Source: Pelobates cultripes
Taxonomy: Eukaryota; Chordata; Amphibia; Anura; Pelobatidae
Direction of reading: 5' to 3'
NCBI GenBank assembly: GCA_933207985.1
Contig: OW240921.1
Span: 2,770,159-2,834,158, forward strand
Length of the DNA: 64,000 bases
Shown here: one piece after another, positions 41,542 to 53,175 of the stretch
Numbering within the stretch: position 1 is the first letter of the stretch
Layout: every line of letters begins with the position of its first letter
Notes under the pieces: generated by a model
Databases searched by the model: none
What the model was told of the DNA's origin: nothing
Seen by the model: the letters and a program-made list of their open reading frames with translations, nothing else
Position numbers and translations under genes: made by a program

Positions 41542-44136
41542 ATGCAGGGACAACTTGTGCTTTCTGACCTTCATTTAGGGAACTGAAAAACATACTAAGC
41601 AAATCAGAAATCTAGACAGAGGTCACTTGAGTGGCAGAGAGGTGGGGGTCTCATGGGATCATAAACTAGATGGGGGCCACACAAAGGGGAGACAGAGAGG
41701 AATGAGTACATTAAGCCGCATGTAACGCTCATTATGTGCTACCTGTCATTTTCACTTAGGAAATATTTCATATTTTATCTGCTATGTCTTAATGTTCTAT
41801 TTTTCTAATCCCAGTAGATAATAATTAGGAATAAATGTTTGCAATTTACTGAAATGGACATTTAGCAGTCATATTCCGTAATGAAATAAACTATGTGTAT
41901 CCGTGGCTTTTAATTAAATTATTAATTAATTCAGGGATATATCACATTTTCCCACTACACCATCATGCAAACTACGGTATGTACTTGATAAAAATACTAT
42001 AAAAAAAATACACACATAATAAATTAACTAACTTTTAAAGCAACCATGCAAAATCTTAATTTATCAGAAGGCAAATTAGAGAAAGTAACTGCGGTACGGA
42101 GAAGGTGTCTGCAGTACGTTAAAAATAAAGGTCTTTTTCCAGAGCTGTCTTTCTAGCATTAGCACTGCTTGTTGGGTGCAGTGCACAATGGCTTCTGTTT
42201 AATTTGTCTGAATCAGAATCAATGATTCCATTCTGTTAGAAAAAAAAATCTAATGATTCGGAATGTTCTGAAAAAGGTAAATCTACAAAAATTCCCACAG
42301 TCTTTAATGGCGACTTCTGTAGATAAATCTTTTGAAAAGGTTTTTTTCCTAAAAGAATGTGAATGTGACGTGTCATTGGCTAAAGAGCATATTCAAGGGA
42401 AAGTAATCTTTTTATATCCTATTTCATAAATGTATGCGTTATTCATATAACATATTCATTAAAAATTGTGATTTCAAAGAAATCCCTCAAATAAAAGCAT
42501 ACAATACAAAAATTAAGAAATAAATAATCACGTAAATAAATGTATATGTACAAATAATGAACAGTTACTTGGAATGCAACCCAATAAATCTATTATATTA
42601 ATGGAGAAAAAAAGTATTTACATGGGTATTTAAATGAAGAATTCAATGTGAATTTAAAGAGAATTTCAAAATTAAGCTCAAAATAGCCAGACTGCAAAAA
42701 ATTCTCCAAACCAGCAATACTTTGAGTTTGACTAAACTGTTTTAAAATGTGGAATTATTTTTAAAATCTAATTTTAGTAAATAACCTGAGAACTTTTTAG
42801 GCCTCAATTTAATATTTGTAATACACTTTTTAAATGACTTAACATTTTGAAATTTTTTTTTAAATATTTTCCCCAAAATTTTTTTCATTTATATAATGAT
42901 ATATATATTTTTTTATCATTTAAAGATACGTTTAAAAGTATATCCAAAAATACAAATTAATTCAGGTCATAATTCATTATTATTTATGAATTATTTTGAC
43001 ACAATTTTTTTTTCTAGACACTAAGTAGTCCGATCATGTTCAATATTTTTAGAATATATGTTTAATATAAAAGCACTCTAGCACATCTAAACATGACCTA
43101 ATAACTAATAAGTACCTTTTCAATAGTATTAAAGTTATACTTTCATTTTGTATATTTCTTATATATTACAACAAACTCAAACTGACATAAACCACCCATT
43201 ATAGAACTAGGAAAACATTGTGGAATGGACTTGCTAAACATTAAATTGGTTTAGAAACAGAAAACTGATAGTTTAAGTTAAACCAGCCAAGCTGTAGCTA
43301 TAACATAGTTTTCCAAACAAGCATTTTTAAATGAGTTTTTACATTTCTTTTTCAAATTAATACAACTTAAGGTCAGGTATATAAAACCATGTTAGTCTGC
43401 TCACCCCAATTCAATGCCTAGTGGGTACATACAAGATGATGTTTGAATTATGCCATGTTAACAAGCCTTGGGACAGACTGTTTGGAGACTAAGAATGCAA
43501 AGTTAAGCAGATTTAAAGCACACTAACCTGTTTTTGTCCCTTCTGTGGAAGCAATGCCCTGCTCTCTCCAGTACTGACAATTTATACCTGGTATATCTGC
43601 TGGAGGAACCTGTATCACAGGTTGGCCAACAAAACAAAGAAAGAAACCACATTTTTGCTGGTCCCTTTTATGAAACCTACTAACATTGGCTGCAAATTCC
43701 GTCTCTAGGGCAAGTGTTTTAATTTAACGAAATGTGTTAAAAAAACAAACTCAATTACACAAAACCAATGTAATCAGGGTAAGTGTGAGGCTTAATCTTA
43801 TTATAATACAAAAGGACTATATTCTGTAAGTAAAATGTAACCACTTATTTGGGGATTTGTGTTTCTGAGTATCATAGGTAAGAAGGTGGAATAACACTTG
43901 GTTATCTGATTAATCTTTAATCCTCGGTAACTCGATTTAGGGTGGAAAATCCCAGGATAATTCCTTCCAGAAGATCCATCGTTATCTGTTTCTGTCTGTG
44001 CTGAAAACATAGCGTCTCTGTCACAATACCATGGGGTTATGTTTCAAAGTAAAAAAAAGCGCTATTCTAGCAAAGTGATAAATGTTGGGAGAAATTCTGT
44101 TGGTTTCCATGGTGATTACTCTTTATTTTGCACTTT
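41542..44136. other. AT-rich DNA, mostly unassigned
   Basis: No repeat I can name and no long reading frame. One weak exon candidate is listed separately. The base composition is close to 70% AT, unlike the flanking elements. It may be ordinary intron or intergenic DNA. Confidence 0.45.
43528..43609 (-). CDS. Weak candidate internal exon
   Basis: On the minus strand, a pyrimidine-rich tract ending in GATACAG precedes an open 82-base stretch, which ends at AACAG/GTTAGT. The frame in phase with both sites reads VPPADIPGINCQYWREQGIA and on to STEGTKT. I do not recognise the protein. The splice signals are moderate, and chance or an old repeat could explain them. Confidence 0.2.
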
Positions 44137-44141
44137 GCGCA

Positions 44142-45236
44142 TGTGGCAAAAGTGACCTCGCCACTGGTTTTTGCAGGGGCCTGTTTGCCAGCCTCCTGCC
44201 CTGCGACTATGGCCCTGGGATGTTTTGCCCTTTGAGGAACTGATTTGGGCATACTGTATTTTATTATGCTGTTGCTGGCCCTTTAAGAACCATTTGGGGA
44301 CACACTGTGGAGTTACTGGATGGCCACCATTTCATATATCAGAGGCACATGGTGAGAACAATGGATGAAGCACATGGTGAGAACAATGGATGTCGGCCAT
44401 TTTAACTCACAGACACTGTTGACTTTTCAACACGGTGCCATCTCGCCGGTATTTGGTGCACAAAAACATCGTGCAGTAGTTTTAAACTATACAACAGGGG
44501 ACACAGTATACAGTAATTATTTTTCATATAGCCTGTATATGTTCTGCGGAATCTGCATTAAACCGTATCTTCCAAACTACTGAACGGATCTGCGTGAATT
44601 TTGGATATGTGGTTCACCCAGATCCCCCGGTTCCAAGGATGTATTTATTTATAGGGTTATTGCATGTTTTGTGGTCCCTGTGAAATATTCTAGAATACTG
44701 TATTTTCCTGTCTGTGATAATTAAGTTAGTCTATTGTGTTGAGATAATTGTATCTCTGGCAGAGGGGAGGATTTCTGATGTAATGAATGGGAGTGTTAGC
44801 TGTGTTGTAATGTGTTGATTGGTTGTTCTTCAAAACCCTGTGGGCAGCACTATGTTTGTAGAATGTGAATAAAAGAGGATGTATGTGCCAGTATAGACAG
44901 TTCTACTTCACCCTCAATCTAGAGTCTTGTCTCTTATTGGGGGAATTGCTATATCACTACAAGGGATTGCTATGCTCTGCATCTTTCCTTAGCTAATCAC
45001 TACTAAGCTATTTTAAGAGCTTGTTCTTGCTTCATTCTCTTGGAGGAGAGGTTCACCCACTGGAACCTGGAGCCTTGTCGTAGGTCCAGCGTGGGTAAGA
45101 GACCCCAACCAAGCTACATCGATTTGTGGGATCTGTGGTGGTTGTGGTGTCTGGCGGAGCGCTTGGAGCCCTCTGGAAGCGCTAGGAGCATCCAATAACG
45201 GAGGTACCCAGTCGGGGTGCCTGGCAATCTGTTACA
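44142..45236 (+). repeat. Solo LTR of the tRNA-Leu-primed family
   Basis: It begins TGTGGCAAAAGTGACCTCGC and ends TCTGTTACA. An exact 5-bp duplication GCGCA flanks it at 44137-44141 and 45237-45241. Inside is GAATAAAAGAGG near 44870, a combined TATA-like/polyadenylation region, and the GTTCACCCACTGGAACC block near 45050. At 1095 bp it is the most complete solo LTR of the family here. Confidence 0.9.
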
Positions 45237-46261
45237 GCGCAATAATAGCAACTCTTGTTGCCTTGATAAGTCTTAGGATGAATGTAATTAATTATATCCT
45301 AACGTTAGATGTTACGTGAAGATGTTGGAAGCATCAGCTGAGGAGTAGCTGTGCTAGTGAAAGCTGTTCCTTCTAACAGCCAACAGAACAGCCCTTTTTA
45401 CAGGTGTAGTTGAGAAAGGTTGTGGTGGTAGGTGACACTATTATAAGGAGAGTAGATAGGGTAATCTGATCGTTCCGTCCGGACAGTTTGCTGTTTCCCA
45501 GGTGCTCGGGTCAGGCATGTTGCTGACAGAGTGGATTGATTATTGGGAGGGCCTGTCATGGTCCATATTGGTACCAATGACAAAGTCAAAGTAATGTGAA
45601 AGGTCTTAAAGAATGAGCTCAGAGAATTCAAATGAAGAAACGGACCACCAAGTTAATATTCTCAGAAATATCATCTGTGCCGTGCTCTACAGCAGAAGAT
45701 TAGGGAGGTTAATGCGTGACTAAAGTCATGGTGCAGAAAGTAGGGTTGGGGTTTTTAGAGCACTGGGCTGATTTATAGCCGTGATGGATTGCACCTAAAC
45801 GGATGAGGATCTATAGTGCTGGGGCACAGGAGGGTTAGAAGGTTGGAGGAGATTTTGAACTACTGGTGGGAGTACATAAAAATCTTCAAAATGGAGACAG
45901 AATGGAGATGGGCTTTAGCAGTGGCGTACTAAGGGGGGGGCGGAGGGGGCGGTCCGACCCGGGTGCCACCAGGGTAGGGAGTGCCTGGGGAGGGGGCGCC
46001 GGCCCCCCTCATGCTGCAGCCGCCCGAGTGCTCTGTAGAGAGCCTCAGGCGGCTGCAGCTCTGCCCGTCTGGGCGTAGCCTGAGGAGAGGGGCTGACAGG
46101 AGGGAAGCGCTCAGTGATCCCTCCTGTCACTCACTCCCTCACTGTAGCGTGGCCGAGCTACACTCAGTGTGCACTTCCTGTTAGTCTGGTGGGTACAGGA
46201 AACAAAAGCTCCCTGTACCCGCGGACCATACAGAGCTCGGCCATGCTACAACAGTGGTAGG

Positions 46262-46620
46262 GGGGGAATAAAGAAATTGTGGGGAGGATAAAGAAATTGG
46301 GAGGGGGGCATATAAAGAAATTGGGAGGGGGGATAAAGAAAGAAATCGGGAGGGGATAAAGAAAGATTGGGGGATAAAGAAAGAAATTGGGAGGGGATAA
46401 AGAAAGATTGAGGGGGATAAAGAAAGAAATTGGGAGGAAAGAAAAAAATTGGAAGGGAAAAGAAAAGAAATTGGGAGGGGATAAAGAAAGAAATTAGGAG
46501 GGAGGAGAAAAGAAATTGGGAGGGAAAGAAAGAAATTGGAAGGGGGGAGAAGGAAATTGGAGAGGGGGGAGAGAAGGAAATTGGAGGGGGGGAGAAAAGG
46601 AAATTGAAGGTGGGGAGAGA
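46262..46620. repeat. Purine-rich tandem array
   Basis: About 18 imperfect units of AAAGAAATTGGGAGGGGGAT lie in the hAT element. Long frames on either strand here come from the array. Confidence 0.9.
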
Positions 46621-46925
46621 TTGACATTCATCACACACAATGCACCACTTACACACAGAAAAACACACAATGCATATCACACACAATGCATTACACACAC
46701 AGACACACATACACAAGCAATGCAACCGTTACACACAATGCATCTCTTACACACACAGAAACACACAATGCATTCATTACACACACTCAATGCACCCCTT
46801 ACAGACACACACACTGCATCCCGTACATACACAGAAACACACCTTTCAGCCCTTACACATACAAACACAGATTCACACAATGCATTCCTTACACACATAT
46901 CAGGACATCCCCTACACACTCCACC
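46621..46925. repeat. CA-rich tandem array
   Basis: Repeated CACACACAATGCAT(C/T).. units with period about 25-30. It follows the GA array directly. Confidence 0.85.
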
Positions 46926-47184
46926 CCCTGTGAGCAAACTCATTGGTGGAACATGAAGGTGGACCCTGGGACCCAGACCTTGAGCTGTGTAAAGGGCCCC
47001 CCAAAAATGGAGCTGCTTCCCAGTTACAAACCGCCTCCAGAGAGCCTGTTCTACACCAGACCAGTGGAGCCAGACTGCAGCTAGAGCCCATCATCATCCT
47101 CATCTGGTTGTAAGTAGGCAATCTAGTATATTATTCGTGGCACTAAGCTTCAATTTAACTCAGATTAAAGAAACACTATAGTCC

Positions 47185-47218
47185 CCAGAACCACTGCAGC
47201 TTAATGTAGTGGTTCTGG
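47185..47218. repeat. Hairpin related to 37734-37771
   Basis: CCAGAACCACT and AGTGGTTCTGG form an 11-bp stem around GCAGCTTAATGT, next to ACACTATAG. It resembles the hairpin at 37734 with substitutions on both arms. Confidence 0.5.
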
Positions 47219-47810
47219 TGTCTATAGCCTGTCCCTGCAGGCCTTTTAATGTAAACACGGCGGCACTGCAGCACTGGCATTAGTTAACATGGCAGATTAT
47301 ACGGGTGGGGCATTGTGATGTCACATGGGGAGGGCGGCAAACTTTACTTTTGCCTAGTGTGGCAAAAATCCTTGCACCGGCCCTGGCTGGAGGGGGCTGT
47401 GTGAGCTGTGGCCCATGGTAGTTAGGGTGCCGTGCGGCCAGTACAGCTCACACAAGCAAACAGCTGATAAACTGGCTGCATGGAGGAAAAGTGGGGCAGA
47501 GCTAAGCAAAATCGTAGGCGGGGCCAAACTGGCACTGGGGGCGGGGCTTTGGGGGGGCAAGGTGGTGCCAAGCCCTGGATCCGCGCCGGGTGCCAAATGC
47601 TCTAGGTACACCCCTGGGCTTTAGCTCAGTACAAGTGGGATGGAAATAGGGGGATGGCAAGCTCAGAACAGAGGAGGTTTGGAATAGTAATAAAAATGTA
47701 CATAAAGTACAAGTGACTCATGATAATATTAAATGTATGCTTACTAATGCAAGGAGTCTAATTAACAAAATGGAGGAACTAGAGGCAATAGCATACACAA
47801 ATAAATAATA

Positions 47811-48307
47811 TGTTACATATTCATCGACTTATAAAAATTTGGTTAATGGCATTTACTGTTCACACAGAAAAAGTTGTGCCGAGCAGCAACCAAATCCACA
47901 GAAGGGTTAATGCTGAGCAGCCATTATGCAAATGGAAACCTGGTAACTGCCTTTGGGGTCAAAGGCCGGTTACAGCCTATCAGATCCACAGGAGGGGTAT
48001 TTAGGCCCCATTCTCATCCTGCTCAGTGCCCTGTCGTGGTTTCCCTTGTGGTTGTCCGAGAACGCGTTATTGATTCTGGTAATTCTGGTTATTTGACTTT
48101 GGCATTGTTTTTGACTTCCCTGTTTTCTGGCATCCCTGACTCTTGGCTTTTCCTTATCGTTGTGTCTCTTTCTGTTTCCCTTGACCTCAGCTATTCCTGA
48201 CTATTCTTTGGTACGTTAGTCTGGCCATTCTAAGGTCCAGTATACATTACCTATCAGTCCTCTGTGTTATACAATTCTACATGCTGGATCATTCTGTAAT
48301 CCTGACA
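47811..48307 (+). repeat. Gypsy copy 1 5' LTR
   Basis: 497 bp, from TGTTACATATTC to CCTGACA. It is the direct copy of 52680-53175. I could not identify the primer tRNA from the bases that follow (TTACGACAGGGCC). Confidence 0.9.
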
Positions 48308-48335
48308 TTACGACAGGGCCATAGATCCTGTAGAA

Positions 48336-49230
48336 TTGTGTAAGCACATAGCTGCTTGTGAAAGGAAACTGGAGGATAATGATCACCGCATGGATCAATT
48401 TGCCCAGGCCTTCAGTACGCTTCTTACTCGTACAGTGCATCTGCAACCTGCGGCTGCTCCTTCTGTCTCACCTCCGCCTTGTGTACCTCTGCCTATAGTA
48501 TACAAGGCACCAACTATCGCTCTATCTCCTCCTCTGCATTTTGAAGGTAATTTCCAAGAATGCCGGGGATTCCTTAACCAAATAGAGTATCATTTTGAGG
48601 CCTCACTGGGATCTTTTCCCACAGACAGAGCTAAAATTGCTTACCTGATGAATCAATTAAAAGGTAAAGCCTTAGCTTGGGCCAATCCATTATGGGAGAG
48701 TAATAGGAGTTTGACACACAATTACCAGGAGTTTATTACGAAATTTAAACTTACGTTTGAACCATTAGGCAGGGAGGAAGACGCCTCTACTGCCCTGATC
48801 CATATCAGACAAGGGAACCAGTCTATCTCGGAGTATGCCATAGAATTTCGTACCCTAGCTTCTGAGGTAGACTGGACTAATTGTGGGTTAATCTCTGCAT
48901 TTAAAAAGGGACTATCTGAAACTATGCTAGATGAGATTGCCGCCAAAGACTTAATGAATTTATCACTTTTGTTATGCAAATTGATAATACATTGAGAACC
49001 AGAGAAGCTACTAGAAACAAGACCAGACACATGAATATTGCTTTAGCACCCCACTTCTCCAAACCTATTGTCCCTGAATTTCCTGTACTGTCCGAACCCG
49101 AACCCATGCAGTTGGGGGTCACTAGACTGTTAGAAGCAGAAAGACAATATAGGAGAAAAGAAGGCCTATGTCTATACTGCGGTAGAAAAGGACATATGAG
49201 AAACAATTGTCCCATACGTCTGGAAAACTA
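48336..49230 (+). pseudogene. Gypsy copy 1 gag
   Basis: The first frame (48336-48995) has a helical start, a proline-rich linker, then the capsid-like region: FEGNFQECRGFLNQIEYHFE, KGKALAWANPLWESNRS, FEPLGREEDASTALIHIRQG and GLISAFKKGLSE. A frameshift near 48950 moves the rest to the frame of 48974-49642, where the CCHC knuckle CLYCGRKGHMRNNC binds RNA. The same gene lies in copy 2. Confidence 0.85.
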
Positions 49231-49680
49231 CCGCACCTTAAGGGGACAGGTTTTAGGTGTAATGGAAACATCATCTGGAATGGATAAAAATAGGTTTCTC
49301 CTTGATATTTCTATTGCCTTTGAAAAGAAGAACTTTTCATGCAAAGCCGTGATGGATTCAGGTGCCGCTGGAAACTTCATCGAAGTTCAATTTGTTAAAG
49401 GTTATACTATACCTATCAAGGAGAGACTATCACCCCGAGCTGTTGAAGCTATTGATGGGAGACCACTCTCACAACCATTGATTACACACGAAACCTTACC
49501 CATTAATTTGTCCATCGGTGCCTTACATAAGGAAGAGATTACATTTCAGGTTGTTGCATCCCCTTCCTGTCCGATCATATTAGGTTTCCATGGCTTAACA
49601 AGCATAACCCTCATATTGACTGGGCTAATGTGGAAATATTAGAATGGGGTAAGGATTGCTATGAAAGGTGAATATTAAAT
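49231..49680 (+). pseudogene. Gypsy copy 1 protease
   Basis: The active-site motif MDSGAAGNFIEVQF lies near 49350-49390. A frameshift near 49590 breaks the ILGF-W-L end, which copy 2 retains as ILGFPWLSKHNPYIDW. Protease would process the polyprotein. Confidence 0.8.
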
Positions 49681-49841
49681 GTTGCCAAAAGAGTGGGCAC
49701 TATTGGACCCACTAGTACACCTAAAACCCGGAAATCCCTATACAGTACCAAGACATTAAAGAAGTATTCAGCAAAACTCGGTCGAATACTCTACCTCCTC
49801 ACAGACCTTGTGACTGTTCCATTAATTTACTACCCGGCGCT

Positions 49842-50432
49842 GTGCCACCTAAGGGAGCAGTCTATGCTCTGTCACCTCAGGAGAGTAGAGTAATGGAGGA
49901 ATATATTAGGGATTCATTGAATAAAGGCCACATACGAAAATCATCCTCGCCTGCTGGGGCAGGATTCTTTTTTGTATCTAAAAAGGATGGTGAAATGCAC
50001 CCATGTATCGATTACAGGACATTGAACAAAATCACCATTAAGAACGCCTACCCCATTCCTCTTATTGCTGAATTATTTGATAGACTCCAAGGCTCTAAAG
50101 TATTTACTAAGCTTGATCTTAGAAGTGCTTACAATTTAGTGAGACTCAAGGAAAACCACGAGACTGCATTCAATACCAGAAGTGGGCACTATGAATATCT
50201 AGTGATGCCATTCGGGTTGTGCAATGCTCCAGCGGTTTCCCAAGATTTCATAAATGATGTACTCAGGGATTACATTTACTCGTTTGTCTTGGTCTATCTG
50301 GATGATATCCATAATTATTCTCCTGACATTCAGACTCACCACGATCACGTTAGACAAGTTCTGCAGACCTTGTTAAAGAATCAACTTTATTGTAAATTAG
50401 AAAAATGCATCTTTGACCAATCTGAAGTATAG
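49842..50432 (+). pseudogene. Gypsy copy 1 reverse transcriptase
   Basis: The 196-codon frame contains [76 protein letters not shown] and the catalytic YLDD. It stops at 50432 after [10 protein letters not shown], where copy 2 continues with HFLGYNIS. A short (ATA)n expansion near 50550 adds further damage. All catalytic motifs are still visible. Confidence 0.85.
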
Positions 50433-50689
50433 TTTTTGTGATATAATATTTCTGCCTTGGGGATTCAGATGGATCATGGATCCTAAAAAGCTGCAATCGG
50501 TTCTACAATGGCCTTTACCCACTGGGTTGAAAGCCATTCAAAGGTTATCATAATAATAATAATAATAATAAAGGTTCATTGGTTTTGCCAATTATTATAG
50601 AAGGTTTATAAAGATTTTCTTCAGTAATAGCCCCCATCACCAATATGACACGCAAAGGGATTAGCAGTACGATATGATCTAAGGAGGCT

Positions 50690-51290
50690 ATAGAAGCCTT
50701 TGAAACTCTCAAACAGCGATTTGCCTCCGCCGACATATTGATACATCCTGACACCAGTAAACCTTTCATACTGGAAGTTGATGCATCAGAGACAGAGGTA
50801 GGGGCAGTTCTCTCCCTGAGGAGAGCAAGGATACTCCATTGCATCCTTGTGGTTACTTCTCTAGAAGGTTGTCTCCTGCCGAGCGCAATTAGGATATTGG
50901 CAATAGNNNNNNNNNNNNNNNNNNNNNNNNNNNNNNNNNNNNNNNNNNNNNNNNNNNNNNNNNNNNNNNNNNNNNNNNNNNNNNNNNNNNNNNNNNNNNN
51001 NNNNNNGGAATTGTTGGCCATTATTCTAGCTCTCAAGGAGTGGCGACATCTTGTAGAGGGTTCCAAGGACCCCCTTTTGATTATTCCTGATCACAAAAAC
51101 CTGGCTTACATAGGAGATGCTAAACGATTGTCTTCTAGACAAGCTAGGTGGTCTCTGTTCCTTTCTCACTTTAATTTTCTTATTACTTATAGACCTGGTT
51201 CTAAAAATGTCAAGGCTGATGCCTTATCCAGACAGTTTGATACTGAGTCTATACAAGAGCAAGAAAAGTCCCATATCATTCCTCCGGAAT
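50690..51290 (+). pseudogene. Gypsy copy 1 RNase H, with gap
   Basis: It includes [18 protein letters not shown] (D of the active site) and, after the 100-N run, [43 protein letters not shown] and GSKNVKADALSR. The N run interrupts it at 50907-51006, although copy 2 suggests that no bases are missing there. Confidence 0.85.
50907..51006. other. Assembly gap (100 N), probably of zero length
   Basis: The left flank ends GGCAATAG and the right begins GGAATTGTTGGCC. Gypsy copy 2 reads GGCAATAGAGAACTGTTGGC at the same place without a gap. Confidence 0.85.
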
Positions 51291-51329
51291 GTATCATTGC
51301 TTCCACTATCCTTTCATTGTCCTCTCTGC

Positions 51330-52420
51330 TGCTTGGCTCCATCATGGAGGCTCAGTCTCAGCTGCCCTGCGGTAAACCTCAGGACAAATTGTTCGTTCCA
51401 TTGGGGGAAAGGGTTAATATCATGAAGGTGTTTCACGACAATGTGTCTGCTGGTCACCCAGGTATTAATAAATCCACTTCTGCTACCATGAGGTAATTCT
51501 GGTGGGATTCCCTCAGGAAGGATGTTAAGGAGTATGTGCAGGCTTGTTCTGTTTGTGCGGTTTCCAAAGTACCTCATAAACTCCCTTGTGGCTTGTTACA
51601 ACCTCTTCCCGTTCCTGAGGTCCCATGGTCCCGTTGTCTATGGATTTCATTGTAGAACTTCCTAGTTCTAATGGTTATACCACTATTCTCATGGTTGCTG
51701 ACCGTTTTTCTAAAATGGCTCACTTCATCCCTCTCAAGAAATTACCGTCATCTCAAGACTTGGTACTGATCTTTATACGTGAGATTGTCCGTCTGCATTG
51801 CATTCCTCACAATATTGTATCTGATAGAGGTTCTCAGTTTGTATCCCGGTTTTGGAGGGCTTTCAATAAGCAATTGGGGATTGCATTATCTTTTTCATCC
51901 TCTTACCATCCCCATGGTACAGCTGAGAGGGCTAACCAGCCTTTGGATACTTGCGTTCTTTCGTTAATAACACTCAAGACAATTGGCCCGAATTATTACC
52001 ATGGGCCAAGTTTGCCAGGAACAATGCTGACCATGACTCCTCTGGGCATAGTCATTTTTTTGTTAAAAATGGCCAGCATCCTACTGTCCTACCAGCTGTT
52101 TCTTCTGATACGGCTATTCCTGCTTTGGATGACCGTCTGGCTTCCATCCGTGATATCTGGGTTAAAGTTCAATCTGCTCTGGGTACTGCTGCTGACCCTT
52201 TCAAGCATTTTGCTGATACACATCGAGGTGTCAACCCTGTTTACCAAGTGGGTGAGAATGTTTGGTTATCTTCTCATAACATCAGGCAAGTCCCTAGCAT
52301 GAAATTGGCTCCTATGTTCCTTGGACCTTTTCGTGTCCTTCGTAGGATCAATCCTGTTGCGTACTCTCTGGCCTTTCCGGACTCCTTGAAAATTCCTCAA
52401 ACCTCTTGTTTGCAATAAAT
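51330..52420 (+). pseudogene. Gypsy copy 1 integrase
   Basis: The HHCC finger (HDNVSAGHPGINKS ... CSVCAVSK) spans about 51435-51570 with an in-frame stop at 51494. The catalytic core has [23 protein letters not shown] (about 51640), DRGSQFVSRFWRAF (about 51823) and GTAERANQ (about 51915). The C-terminal part (51951-52418) lies in another frame (WPELLPWAKFARN; VGENVWLSSHNIR; PSMKLAPMFLGPF). It would join element DNA to the chromosome. Confidence 0.85.
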
Positions 52421-52454
52421 ATACTGTTTCATGTGTCCCTCCTCCTCCCTTAGT

Positions 52455-52640
52455 TGTTTCTGGACAGGAAGAGTATGAGGTCTCCTCCATAATTGATTCC
52501 AGATTTTTTCGGGGCACTTTACAGTACTTGGTGGATTGGAAAGGTTATGGACCAGCCGATCATTCTTGGGTTCCGGCATCTGATATACATGCTGGCCGCA
52601 AGATTCGCTATTTTCACGCCAAATTTCCTCTCAAGCCTGG
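52455..52640 (+). pseudogene. Gypsy copy 1 chromodomain
   Basis: The text EYEVSSIIDSRFFRGTLQYL, VDWKGYGPADHSWVPASDI and a basic tail is a chromodomain, with aromatic residues Y, W and W at the expected places. It is fused to the integrase C-terminus in chromoviruses and is thought to direct insertion to chromatin marks. A frameshift near 52415 separates it from the integrase. Confidence 0.8.
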
Positions 52641-52679
52641 TCTTGCCCCCCCGGTGGGCGTTCTTCAGGTGGGGGGTAA

Positions 52680-53175
52680 TGTCACGTATTTATCCGCTTA
52701 TAAAAATGTGGTTAATGACATTTACTGTCCACACAGGAAAAGTTGTGCCGAGCAGCAACCAAATCCACAGAAGGGTTAATGCTGAGCAGCAATTATGCAA
52801 ATGGTAACCTGGTAACTGCTTTGGGGTCAAAGGCCGGTTACAGCCTATCAGATCTAGAGGAGGGGTATTTAGGCCCAGTTCTCATCCTGCTCAATGCCCT
52901 GTCGTGGTTTCCCTTGTGGTTGTCCGAGAGCGCGTTATTGATTCTAGTAATTCTGGTTATTTGACTTTGGCATTGTTTTTGACTTCCCTGTTTTCTGGCA
53001 TCCCTGACTCTTGGCTTTTCCTTATCATTGTGTCTCTTTCTGTTTCCCTTGACCTCAGCTATTCCTGACTATTCTTTGGTACATTAGTCCGGCCATTCTA
53101 GGGTCCGGTATACGTTACCTATCAGTCCTCTGTGTTATACAATTCTACGTGCTGGATAATTTTGTAACCCTGACA
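52680..53175 (+). repeat. Gypsy copy 1 3' LTR
   Basis: 496 bp, from TGTCACGTATTT to CCCTGACA. The 5' ATGTCACG overlaps the end of the polypurine tract. Confidence 0.9.

Larger units (their letters stand above)
45919..47616. mobile_element. hAT-type element inside the CR1 LINE
   Basis: The ends CAGTGGCGTAC and GTACACCCCTG are inverted. A perfect 8-bp duplication GGCTTTAG lies at 45911-45918 and 47617-47624. Removing the element joins the LINE exactly. The interior holds GC-rich ends, a GA-rich array, a CA-rich array and a small hairpin repeat. There is no transposase. Confidence 0.9.
45380..47810 (+). pseudogene. CR1 LINE, ORF1 esterase and start of endonuclease
   Basis: 45410-45880 carries, in broken frames, an SGNH esterase as in vertebrate CR1 ORF1: a GDTIIRRVD block near 45430, a GTND-like block near 45575, and RDGLHLN near 45782. 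After a hAT insertion (45919-47616) the LINE resumes at 47625 and continues to NARSLINKMEELEAIA (about 47745-47795), the usual opening of the CR1 endonuclease. There the gypsy element interrupts it. The endonuclease continues at 53176. Confidence 0.75.
47811..53175 (+). mobile_element. Ty3/gypsy chromovirus copy 1 (two LTRs)
   Basis: 5' LTR (47811-48307), gag, protease, RT, RNase H, integrase, chromodomain and 3' LTR (52680-53175) follow in this order. The LTRs start TGTTA or TGTCA, end TGACA, and differ by roughly 30 positions in about 496 by eye, so the insertion is old. A G-rich polypurine tract (GGTGGGGGGTAA) touches the 3' LTR. It sits in the endonuclease gene of a CR1 LINE. No clear target duplication is seen. 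The protein text is closest, from memory, to Sushi-like vertebrate chromoviruses. Confidence 0.92.

Noticed and set aside
46181..46943. Repetitive frames on both strands
   Set aside because: They are products of the GA- and CA-rich arrays in the hAT element.
45909..47625. An 11-bp target duplication (TGGGCTTTAGC) around the hAT element
   Set aside because: The outer bases belong to the CAG...CTG element ends. The true duplication is the 8-bp GGCTTTAG, as expected for hAT.
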